DNA of 64,000 nucleotides from Halonatronum saccharophilum DSM 13868 (lineage in GTDB: Bacteria; Bacillota; Halanaerobiia; Halobacteroidales; Halobacteroidaceae), in assembly GCF_000517025.1 (NCBI RefSeq), contig NZ_KI912097.1:509496-573495 (forward strand). Reading direction: 5' to 3'. The translations under genes were made by a program, and so were the position numbers. Positions 7,567 to 15,175 of the stretch are shown one piece after another. The notes beneath the pieces were generated by a model that was not told the DNA's origin, ran no database searches, and saw only the letters and a list, made by a program, of their open reading frames with translations. Position 1 is the stretch's first letter. Every line of letters starts with the position of its first letter.

Positions 7567-8922
7567 ATGAAGAAAAGAACAGTTGTTATTGCAGTAATAT
7601 TTATTTTATTGTTATCTTATGGAGTTTTGGCTCAAGGTGATTATTATGATCTTAGCTTAGATTTAGAGGAGGGTTGGGAGTATAAGTTAACTAATTCTAT
7701 TACCCAAATTATTGAGCAAGATGTTATGGGGATGCCTATGTTAATGGAGCATTTTATGGAATTAGAATATTCTTTTGTGATAGATCAAATAAGTAGAGAC
7801 CATAATTACCATTTAGGAGTTAAAGTTACTAGTGTGGATTTTGATATAGTGAGAATAGAAAGTGAGCTTCTTGATCGGTTAGAAGAAGAGAATGAAGGGT
7901 TCTATGATGAAATAAATAGTGAACTCGATTCTTCTATGGAATCTTTAGAGGGTATGGAGTTTAAATTGGTCATTTCAAATAAAGGAAAAATTATTGACGC
8001 CTCCGGGTATGGTGATTTGCTCAAAGAAATTTTAGATGATGATAATGCAGTGGGCTTAGATGCTTTTATGGATGATGATTTTATAGAGAGTACTTGGAGT
8101 GAATTTTTGGCTTATTTACCTCAAGAACCTGTAAAAATTGGAGATAGTTGGGACAGTACTATTGAAGTCGGCGGGCCAATGGATTTTGTTATAACGAGTA
8201 AGTATTCTTTGGCTGAGGTTAGTGATGATAGAGTGGTTATTGTGACAGATGGAAACTTTGTGTTTAAGGATATAGAGTTAGATGAAGAAGCTCTAGAGGG
8301 AATGGATATAGATTTTGATTTTAATGGAAAGCAAAATGGTGAGATAATCTTAGACCCTAATAATAATTGGATAAGAGAGATGAATCTAATTCAAGATATG
8401 TCTGGAACTGTAATAATAAGCAGTCCTTTTATGGATGAGGAGTTTAGGATGCCAATGGAATCTAAATCAGAGTCAAAGGTGACAGGAGATACTTATCCTT
8501 TAGAAGAAGAGCTTTTAGATATGAGTGATAAGAAGGGTATTGAGGCTTTTGGCCCGGCTTATCTGCTGGCTAGAAGTTGGGTAAATGATAGTTTTAACTA
8601 TGGATTAGGTTTTATTACTTATAATGATGATGGCTTTGCTATGCCAATAAACTTTGATGGGGTATTTAAAAGATATGATCAAGGGAGAGTAAGGCTTTCA
8701 TTAACTGGTGGATATAGATTGACTTTTGGTAATGATGAGATTAATGATAGTAGCCTTATAGCACCTCAGTATTGGGTAGGTCTGGGTGTTGAGTATATAG
8801 CTTTTGGCAAGCTAGGGGTTAGAGGTTTCTATGGACTTACCAACACTAAAGAAGAGGATAATGGAGTTTGGGAAAGTCAGTCAGAGTTTGGCCCGAAGTT
8901 AGGAGTAACTTATTATTGGTAG
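7567..8922 (+). CDS. Secreted protein of unknown function with beta-barrel-like C-terminus
   Basis: 451 residues. A clean signal peptide (KKRTVVIAVIFILLLSYGVLA, cleavage near residue 22) is followed by an acidic, beta-rich region to about residue 320 that resembles DUF6263-like secreted proteins, with a WDSTIEVGGPM element. Residues about 325-451 switch to alternating hydrophobic/polar strands rich in Tyr, Phe, Gly (YGLGFITY, VRLSLTGGYRLTFG, WVGLGVEYIAFG) and end in TYYW. A terminal aromatic after such strands is typical of outer-membrane barrel insertion signals. This would fit a diderm cell. AAGGAGGAGAAG lies 1-2 codons upstream. No enzyme motif recognised. Confidence 0.75.
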   Translation: MKKRTVVIAVIFILLLSYGVLAQGDYYDLSLDLEEGWEYKLTNSITQIIEQDVMGMPMLMEHFMELEYSFVIDQISRDHNYHLGVKVTSVDFDIVRIESELLDRLEEENEGFYDEINSELDSSMESLEGMEFKLVISNKGKIIDASGYGDLLKEILDDDNAVGLDAFMDDDFIESTWSEFLAYLPQEPVKIGDSWDSTIEVGGPMDFVITSKYSLAEVSDDRVVIVTDGNFVFKDIELDEEALEGMDIDFDFNGKQNGEIILDPNNNWIREMNLIQDMSGTVIISSPFMDEEFRMPMESKSESKVTGDTYPLEEELLDMSDKKGIEAFGPAYLLARSWVNDSFNYGLGFITYNDDGFAMPINFDGVFKRYDQGRVRLSLTGGYRLTFGNDEINDSSLIAPQYWVGLGVEYIAFGKLGVRGFYGLTNTKEEDNGVWESQSEFGPKLGVTYYW

Positions 8923-8946
8923 GAAGAAGAAATAATAATAAATTTT

Positions 8947-9004
8947 AAAGGTCGGAATCAATAAGTTAAGATGATTCACATTTGTAAATAACGAAAGACC
9001 TTTT
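8947..9004 (+). terminator. Terminator-like structure after the 7567 gene
   Basis: AAAGGTC / GACCTTTT outer stem enclosing a GGAATCA / TGATTC stem. The remaining part of the 8923-9270 gap is A+T rich without a reading frame. Confidence 0.5.
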
Positions 9005-9270
9005 GTAACTGTAGTTAGAGAATGGGTTAAAATAGAAATTAATTGAACTGTTTAGAAGGATTTAAGTTCTTTTAAGTGGTTTTTTAATTATAAATTAGAT
9101 ATAGAATTAAGGTTAATCTGGAATAATTAAGTTGTAAGGGGATTATTATGGGTTAAGCTATTAATATGTTAAATATGTTGGCATTACTAAGAGATAGGGA
9201 AAAGGTGCAGATCAGGATAGAATTAATTAATAGTTTAAATCATTAATTGAAAACAAATGGGGGAATAAAA

Positions 9271-9942
9271 TTGAAAAGAACATCAATTAAAAGGTGTTTT
9301 TTATTGGTATTTTTGCTACTCTTATCCCTACTAGTAGTAGGGTGGAATAACAATGAAGAGATTAAAGAGGAAGGTGAAGATATAGTGAAAGGTAGTAGAT
9401 TAGATTGGACGTCACCAGTAGTCTTTGGAAGGAAAGTTCCAGCTGATAAGGTTAATTATGATTATAAGGAGGGCCAATCAGGGCATGAACACTTGGCTAA
9501 AGTGGAGTTAGTTTTAAAAAATTTACCTAATGAAGTGGAAGGGAAAGAGTTTACCCTAGTTGGAGGAGGTCCAGATGTAGGTTTCCATGGGCCAAATGCT
9601 ACCAACTTCGAAGGTAGGGGCAATAACTTTGCAGGGGGAAGTGATTTTCATAATGGTGAGCGTGATGAGGGGTATAAGAAGGACTTTACCCGATATGTGG
9701 TAGATAACCAATTAGAGTTTACTTTATATTATGAGCCCTCAGATGTTACTCGCCACTGGAATGACCCTTTCTTCCAAAGGTATGTTGAAGGGACTGAAGT
9801 TACTTTATCACTCTTTCCTAAAGGTAGTATGGAAGATCGTGCTCTAGCCGCAGATATCAATCGGTTTAATTGGTGTATCGCTGGTGTGGGAGCTGGAAAT
9901 AGAGCAAGGATTGTAATTGATTTGGATTTGAGTGATTCTTAA
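9271..9942 (+). CDS. Secreted protein of unknown function, lipobox cysteine lost
   Basis: 223 residues from TTG 9271, which has GGGGGA (9258-9263) at good distance. The N-terminus KRTSIKRCFLLVFLLLLSLL is a signal peptide followed by LVVGWNNNEE. In a lipoprotein this would read LVVGC, and TGG at 9343-9345 is one base from TGC/TGT. The rest is hydrophilic with a Gly/His/Asn-rich middle (VGFHGPNATNFEG, GGSDFHNGERDEGY) and several Asp/Trp residues. I do not recognise the family. It stands alone, ahead of the scarred amino-sugar region. Confidence 0.65.
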   Translation: MKRTSIKRCFLLVFLLLLSLLVVGWNNNEEIKEEGEDIVKGSRLDWTSPVVFGRKVPADKVNYDYKEGQSGHEHLAKVELVLKNLPNEVEGKEFTLVGGGPDVGFHGPNATNFEGRGNNFAGGSDFHNGERDEGYKKDFTRYVVDNQLEFTLYYEPSDVTRHWNDPFFQRYVEGTEVTLSLFPKGSMEDRALAADINRFNWCIAGVGAGNRARIVIDLDLSDS

Positions 9943-10006
9943 AGATAGATTTAGAATATATACTTATCTACAAATAAAAATTAAGGGTAAGGTTAAAGTT
10001 AAAGTT

Positions 10007-10458
10007 AGACCTTTAGTAACTGCAGGTAATACCTTAGTTGGATATTAAGCCACCACAATTAGAGCAACGTGGAGGAGCCTATTATTCAGATGCAGCAGTA
10101 TCATTGATCAGTGCAATCTATAATGATAAGAAGGATGTTCATACTGTAAATGTTAAAAATAATAGTACGATTAAAGGTTTGCCTAATAATGTTTCTATAG
10201 AAGTTAATGCCCTTGTAGATAGTAAGGGAGCTCATTCGATTACAGTTGGAGAATTACCTCCAAGTATATATGGATTGATACAAAGTGTTAAATTTTTATG
10301 AAGAGTTATCTGTAGAAGCAGGTGTTTATGGTAATTATGAAGCATCGTTACAAGCGCTAACTATTCATCCTTTGATTCCTTCAGTTAAGGTAGCTAAAGG
10401 TTTATTAAATGATATCATAAAGGAAAATAAGGATTATTTACCACGGTTTAATCAGTGA
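10007..10458 (+). pseudogene. Chimeric relic: celB (PTS IIC) fragment joined to GH4 glycosidase C-terminus
   Basis: Bases 10007-10034 match 22901-22930 inside the intact PTS IIC gene. From 10036 the sequence switches to a close copy of the 3' part of the GH4 gene (24989-25414). A one-base-scale disruption near 10292 (GTTAAATTTTTATG versus GTTAAGGCCTATG) shifts the frame before the ending LPRFNQ-stop. It has no start codon, catalytic N-terminus or promoter of its own. It marks a deletion that fused two genes of a former second copy of the operon now found intact at 21955-26462. Confidence 0.85.
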
Positions 10459-10955
10459 TTAAATATTTAAGAGAGAATTGGGGTGTTATAGGTGAAGAAA
10501 TTAATAGTTAATGCAGATGATTTTGGGTTAACTAAAGTATGTACTGAAGGAATTATTAAAGGTATCAAGGGTGGGATTATAGGTAGTACAACGATTTATG
10601 ATCAATATGCCGCTAATAAGACAATTAAATTGGCTAAGGAGAATGGAATAACTGAGCTTGGTCTTCATCTAACCTTAACTTGTGGAAAGCTAACTTTAAC
10701 TTACTTAGATAGCCACCATCATATCCATATGAATGATGGAGTTAGAGAGATTGTTATTAAGTTAGCAAAGGAGTATAATCGACCTTTACCAAATTGTAGC
10801 CGAGAAAGCCTCGCCTATGTTAATGGGCGGGGATGAATCGGCTATTTTAATTTTTAATCGACTTAAAAATTAAAATTATTTATATAATACACTTCTTTAA
10901 CACGAACCCCTTTTATGATATTATAGACATAATAACTGATATCAAGGAGTTTTTA

Positions 10956-11351
10956 ATGATGAATACCTATAAAAGTACAAGACACGCAAAGTTCCTTTTA
11001 AACTATCATTTTATATGGATACCTAAGTATAGAAAACATATTTTAGATAATCCTAAAATTAAACAATTAACTTTAGATACCATTAATGAATTAGCAGACA
11101 CACATAATTTTGAAGTATTAGCTATTGAAATAATGCCAGACCATATACACCTTTTTATATCAACTTTGCCTAAGTATTCTCCTAGTAAACTAATGAATAT
11201 CATTAAAGGTACTACTGGAAGAAGAATATCGAAACACTTTCCTAAATTAAATATTAAAGGTTCTGTATGGACTAGAGCTTATTTTGTGGCTACTGCGGGA
11301 GATATAACTTCTCAAAGTATAAAACAATATGTTCAGCAACATACTAAATAA
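10956..11351 (+). CDS. tnpA: IS200/IS605 transposase TnpA (Y1 HUH)
   Basis: 131-residue single-strand DNA transposase. The HUH pair is in MPDHIHLFIS, and the catalytic tyrosine is expected in the C-terminal SIKQYVQQ helix. Other family marks are YHFIWIPKYRKHIL near the N-terminus and GRRISKHFP. An ATG codon at 10956 is followed at once by a second ATG; a ribosome site (AAGGAG) lies at the usual distance. The frame is intact, so this protein could still be made. Confidence 0.9.
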   Translation: MMNTYKSTRHAKFLLNYHFIWIPKYRKHILDNPKIKQLTLDTINELADTHNFEVLAIEIMPDHIHLFISTLPKYSPSKLMNIIKGTTGRRISKHFPKLNIKGSVWTRAYFVATAGDITSQSIKQYVQQHTK

Positions 11352-11401
11352 TATAAAATTAAATTTCTACTAACATAGAGATTTTTTTGATTGTTAAAAA
11401 C

Positions 11402-11459
11402 TCGTAGGGGTAATGTAAGTTCAGAAACGATCCAACACTATATTGAAAATCAAAGGTGA
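11402..11459 (+). pseudogene. Relic of a second tnpA C-terminus
   Basis: In one frame this stretch reads RRGNVSSETIQHYIENQR-stop. That matches the end of other IS200/IS605 TnpA proteins, including the catalytic tyrosine helix, and parallels TAGDITSQSIKQYVQQ of the intact tnpA just upstream. It abuts the tnpB start, so tnpB probably came with this lost tnpA. Confidence 0.6.
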
Positions 11460-11464
11460 TTAAT

Positions 11465-12505
11465 ATGCACTTAACTTATGTTTTAGAGTTGTTAAAACCA
11501 ACTAAAAGAGAACAAAATATATTCTTAAATAATATTGCAGAAGTAGTTAAGAATCGTCAATCTGTCGCTGACAAACTTAAAGCACTCTATGAGTTGTTTT
11601 TAAAATCTGATTCTGATAAAGATAATTTAGAATTTAAAAACAATCAGCCTATTTGCTATAATAATCAAAATTATAAAATTGATAATCATATAATCTCAAT
11701 ACCTCTTTATACTAGCAAGTGTCAAAGGTTTGCTTTCCCTGTTAAACAGACTAAAATGTTTGAAGAATTGCAACAATATATTGATAATGGTAGTAAATTA
11801 GGCAAAGTTAGTCTGTTCTACCAAAGAGGTAAATGGTACTTTGCTGTAACAATTAAAATTGCTGATAAAGAAATCACTAACTCTAATGTAATGGGAATTG
11901 ATATAGGACTTCGACAATTAGCTGTTGCTAGTGTTAAAAACTCTCAAGGAAAAGAGATTAATTGTCAATTCAACAATGGTAAAAAAGCAGGTTTTATCCG
12001 TAAGAAATATCGTTCGTTAAGAAGAAAACTAGGTCAATCTAAGAAGGTTAAAGCTATTAAAACTATTGATGACAAAGAGCAGAGATGGATGACTGATTTA
12101 AACCATAAAATTAGTAGACAACTTATTAATCTTGCTGTGCAAGAGCAAGTTGGTACTGTAATTATGGAGAATCTAGAGAATATCCGAAATACCCTATAGG
12201 TCGAAAAATCACGACCTTCCGTGAAAAAACACTCTGCTAAAAGTCTTAATAGAGCAGATAGAAACCTTCATAACTGGACTTTCTATCAACTTCAACAATT
12301 TATTGAATATAAAGCCCAATTAGCTGGGATTAAGGTGGAATATATTAACCCTAAATATACCTCCCAGAGTTGTTCTAAATGTAATAAGATAAAAAAATCT
12401 AATCGTAAAGCTAATTTATATTCTTGTGAGTGTGGTAATCATATCCACGCTGATTTAAATGCAAGTAGAAATATAGCTAATAAATATTTAGCCTCCGTGT
12501 CTTAA
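11465..12505 (+). pseudogene. tnpB: TnpB RNA-guided nuclease gene with in-frame TAG stop
   Basis: Two halves lie in the same frame, interrupted only by TAG at 12197-12199, with 7 codons before the next Met/Val-led segment. The RuvC-like acidic residues are all present: Asp in VMGIDIGLRQL, Glu in VIMENLENI and Asp in HADLNASRNIA. So is the zinc-ribbon SCSKCNK ... YSCECGN. The expected residues between NIRN and DRNLHNWTF are also altered. The start is ATG 11465 behind AAAGGTG (GTG 11456 is the alternative). Full length would be about 346 codons, short for TnpB. It is inactive unless the amber codon is read through. Confidence 0.8.
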
Positions 12506-12763
12506 CAGACACTACGTAATAAAGTGCATTCACAACAATCTGCTTAGATGGTAATAACCTAAGTGGCTATATGCCTATCTTAGGAGGGCTGATGGCACAG
12601 CCTAAAGTTTGCGTTATACTTGCCTACCAGAAATGGACTGGCATTTAATCAGCAGACAACCTCGTAAGTTTCTTTTAGGAATCCTCGTTCGGATATTGTC
12701 TTTATGGGTTTCACGAAAAGTTCGTTAGAACTTGTAGGTGACGATAGGAGCGGGCGGGGAGGA
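12440..12763 (+). ncRNA. Candidate omega-RNA (TnpB guide RNA) region
   Basis: In IS200/IS605 elements the tnpB 3' end and the following right end give the guide RNA. Here about 260 nt without a reading frame follow the tnpB stop, with several GC-richer potential stems, and end at the element boundary. Flanking chbG sequence right after 12763 would act as guide. This is inferred from position and family, not from a recognised fold. Confidence 0.4.
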
Positions 12764-13022
12764 TGTCAATTTAGTATGGACTTTTATGGTGATAATACTA
12801 CTTTGGGTAATTTGAAAAATATTATTAGTGGATTTGATGCAGGTATAATTGAGATTATGGTTCACCCAGCTTATGTAGATGATAAATTAAAAAGTATTAG
12901 TAGTTATAATAAGAAGCGACAGAAGGAGTTAGATATATTAACAACTGAGGGGTCGAAAGATTGGCTTAAGGTTAGAAAAGTTGAGTTAGTTAGTTTTTCA
13001 GAATTAAATAATAACTAATAAA

Positions 13023-13062
13023 CAAGCAACATTCTATACTTTAAAGTATAGAATGTTGCTTG
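13023..13062 (+). terminator. Perfect 40-bp palindrome after the chbG relic
   Basis: CAAGCAACATTCTATACTTT pairs perfectly with its complement. There is no T-run directly after it, so it is a terminator or transcript end only by position. Confidence 0.55.
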
Positions 13063-13141
13063 TAGTTAATATGTTTTGTAGACATAATAAGAAGGGAATA
13101 TAAGGTCTATTACAGATATTCACAATAAATTTATTTTAAAT

Positions 13142-13198
13142 TTGACAAATACTAAATATAGATGTATAATAACCATAGAAAAATTGGTATATACAATA
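13142..13198 (+). promoter_or_regulatory. Promoter and HutC/NagR-type operator of the GntR-murQ unit
   Basis: TTGACA (13142-13147), exact 17-nt spacer, TATAAT (13165-13170). Just after the expected start point lies ATTGGTATATACAAT (13184-13198), whose core GTATATAC fits the GTMTAKAC consensus of GntR/HutC regulators such as NagR. A partial second copy TTATATACAA sits at 13219-13228. Confidence 0.7.
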
Positions 13199-13249
13199 TA
13201 ATGTATTAATGATATAAGTTATATACAATTAATGAGGTGAATTTATAAT

Positions 13250-13990
13250 ATGAAAAAAGTTACAAAAGATAATCCATTACCTTTGTATCATCAGTTAAAA
13301 GAAATTTTGCAAGAAAAGATAGATAATAATATATTAGTTCCTGGAGATTCTATCCCGACAGAAAGAGAGTTATGTGAGATTCATAATATTAGTAGGATGA
13401 CTGCTAGAAAAGCAATTATGGCTTTAGTAAATGAAGGATTATTATATAGAGAACAAGGAAAGGGGACTTTTGTTGCTGATTTTGAGCCCGATATAAAATA
13501 TCAACTCTCTAAACTTAAAGGTTTTACTGAAACAATGGAGGAAAAGGGGTTAGAATCTACTACTAAGTTATTGAATTTTGAAATAAAATCTGCAACCAAA
13601 AAGATAAAAAAACATTTACAGATGCCTGAAGCTGAAGATGATATCATAGAAGTTAAAAGGTTAAGAAGTGTAGAAGGAGAACCTTTTGCTTTAGAAACAG
13701 CTTGGCTTCCTTATGATCTCTGTTTTAGCATTGATGAAAAGTTAATTAAAGATAATTCATTATATAATATTTTTAAAAGAGTCTGTAATTATCAGTTGGA
13801 TTATGCTAAGCAGACTATTGAGCCTACAATTTTAAATGATTATGAGAGTGATTTATTAGGGGTGAATAGTGATCAATTGGCATTACTATTTAGAAGAACA
13901 ACTTATATTAAAAATGATAGAATAATTGAATATACTAAAGCTCTTTATAGAAGTGATAGATATAAACATGAATTGATTCTTAGCTGTTAA
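13250..13990 (+). CDS. GntR/HutC-family transcriptional regulator (NagR-like)
   Basis: 246 residues: N-terminal winged helix (about 5-75; PLYHQLKEILQEKI, PTERELCEIHNISRMTARKAI, GKGTFVAD) and C-terminal UTRA ligand domain (about 90-240). Layout and neighbours (murQ, nagE, nagB, nagA) point to a NagR-type repressor that senses an amino-sugar phosphate such as GlcN6P or GlcNAc6P. It probably represses its own promoter through the GTATATAC site 50 nt upstream. ATG 13250 follows AATGAGGTGA. The assignment to GntR/HutC is firm; the effector is inferred. Confidence 0.85.
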   Translation: MKKVTKDNPLPLYHQLKEILQEKIDNNILVPGDSIPTERELCEIHNISRMTARKAIMALVNEGLLYREQGKGTFVADFEPDIKYQLSKLKGFTETMEEKGLESTTKLLNFEIKSATKKIKKHLQMPEAEDDIIEVKRLRSVEGEPFALETAWLPYDLCFSIDEKLIKDNSLYNIFKRVCNYQLDYAKQTIEPTILNDYESDLLGVNSDQLALLFRRTTYIKNDRIIEYTKALYRSDRYKHELILSC

Positions 13991-14009
13991 TATATAAGGA
14001 GGAGATAAA

Positions 14010-14891
14010 GTGCAGAAAATTACTGAAAAAAGAAACCCTAATACTTTAGATATTGATACATTAACAACTAAAGATATAATTTTAAAGATTAATAATGAAG
14101 ATGAAAAAGTAGCATTAGCAGTTAAAAAGGAGGAAGAAAGTATAGCTAATGCAGTTGATTGTATAGTTGAAGGATTAAAAAATGGAGGAAGATTAATTTA
14201 TATTGGAAGTGGAACAAGTGGTAGATTAGGTGTTTTAGATGCTGTAGAATGCCCTCCAACTTTTGGTATAGATGATAATCTGGTTCAAGGGATTATTTCA
14301 GGTGGTAAAGATGCTTTGAGTATGCCACTTGAAGAGACTGAAGATGATGGTGATTTAGCAATCAAAGATTTATCTAATATAAATCTTAGTAAAGATGATA
14401 TTGTTGTGGCAATTTCAGCTAGTGGCAATACACCTTATGCGGTAAAGGCTGTAGAATATGCTAATGATTTAGGATGCAAAACTATAAGCATTATCTGTAA
14501 TAAAAATGGTAAATTACAGACTATAGCAGATATTTGTATTGCTGTTGATGTTGGTCCTGAAGTGATTATGGGTTCAACTAGAATGAAGGCTGGAACAGCT
14601 CAAAAAATGGTTTTAAATATGTTAAGTACTGCTTCTATGGTTAAATTAGGCAAGGTTTATAGTAATTTAATGATTGATGTAAAGCCAATTAATAATAAGC
14701 TAAAAAAGAGAATAGAAAAGATAGTTCAGATAGCAACTGGAGTAAGTAATAAAACAGTAAAAAGAGTATTGGATAAATGCAATTATGATGCAAGGTTAGG
14801 TATAATAATGATTAAAAAGGATTTGAACTTAGAAGAAGCAGAGGCTTTTTTAGAAGAAAACAATGGTTGTATAACTAGGGATTTAGTATAA
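14010..14891 (+). CDS. murQ: N-acetylmuramic acid 6-phosphate etherase (first copy)
   Basis: Cleaves the lactyl ether of MurNAc-6P to GlcNAc-6P and D-lactate, cytoplasm. 293 residues with a SIS fold: ENNP-like start (EKRNPNTLDID), GSGTSGRLGVLDAVECPPTFG, ISASGNTPY and [22 protein letters not shown] are all family signatures. The start is GTG 14010 with AAGGAGGAGAT 8 nt upstream, 19 nt after gntR, so it is in the same transcript. A second murQ lies at 21042. The two differ clearly in sequence and are old paralogs, not a recent duplication. Confidence 0.93.
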   Translation: MQKITEKRNPNTLDIDTLTTKDIILKINNEDEKVALAVKKEEESIANAVDCIVEGLKNGGRLIYIGSGTSGRLGVLDAVECPPTFGIDDNLVQGIISGGKDALSMPLEETEDDGDLAIKDLSNINLSKDDIVVAISASGNTPYAVKAVEYANDLGCKTISIICNKNGKLQTIADICIAVDVGPEVIMGSTRMKAGTAQKMVLNMLSTASMVKLGKVYSNLMIDVKPINNKLKKRIEKIVQIATGVSNKTVKRVLDKCNYDARLGIIMIKKDLNLEEAEAFLEENNGCITRDLV

Positions 14892-15175
14892 AATATTTAA
14901 AGTCGTAAGCAATAGCTAAAACTTGATAATACAAATAAGAAGCAAGGTAGTGTAGTTAGCTATAATTATTAAGTGATGGAGGTGATATTTAATTTATAAT
15001 ATAGTTTCAATATCTTTTAAAGTAATAATCAATTTGATGTTGTGCCATAATTTTATAAGATAAATAAGAGGCAATTTATATGAATATTATAATGCACATA
15101 AGTAATTAATATCTGCTTATATCTGCTTATGTAGTAAAAAATTAAATTAATTCTTTGAGAGGAAGTGTTATAATT

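Larger units (their letters stand above)
10797..12763 (+). mobile_element. IS200/IS605-family insertion (tnpA + tnpB), mosaic and probably inactive
   Basis: Element inserted in the chbG copy. The left end is a subterminal imperfect hairpin with TAGCCGA / TCGGCTA arms (10797-10844) and a GC-rich inner stem. The right end carries small hairpins (for example AAGTTC-GTTA-GAACTT near 12718-12733) and a GGGCGGGGA stretch at 12752-12760 like the one in the left hairpin. As expected for the family there are no terminal inverted repeats and no target duplication visible. Exact ends are approximate, because the host gene has also drifted. Confidence 0.85.
10492..13018 (+). pseudogene. chbG: chbG (YdjC-type deacetylase) copy, internally deleted and split by an IS200/IS605 element
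   Basis: The 5' part (GTG 10492 to about 10795) encodes KLIVNADDFGLTKVCTEG and SHHHIH, which align with the intact chbG at 25707. It lacks about 50 codons between LTCGK and LTLTYLDS. The reading then runs into an insertion element. The 3' part resumes at about 12764 (QFSMDFYGDN ... FSELNNN) and ends at 13018. The deletion means the gene was probably dead before, or independently of, the insertion. It belongs to the same decayed copy as the celB::GH4 scar upstream, and precedes the GntR gene. Confidence 0.88.

Noticed and set aside
10956..12505. Intact, active IS605 element
   Set aside because: tnpB has an in-frame TAG and altered residues around it, and the preceding second tnpA tail shows rearrangement.
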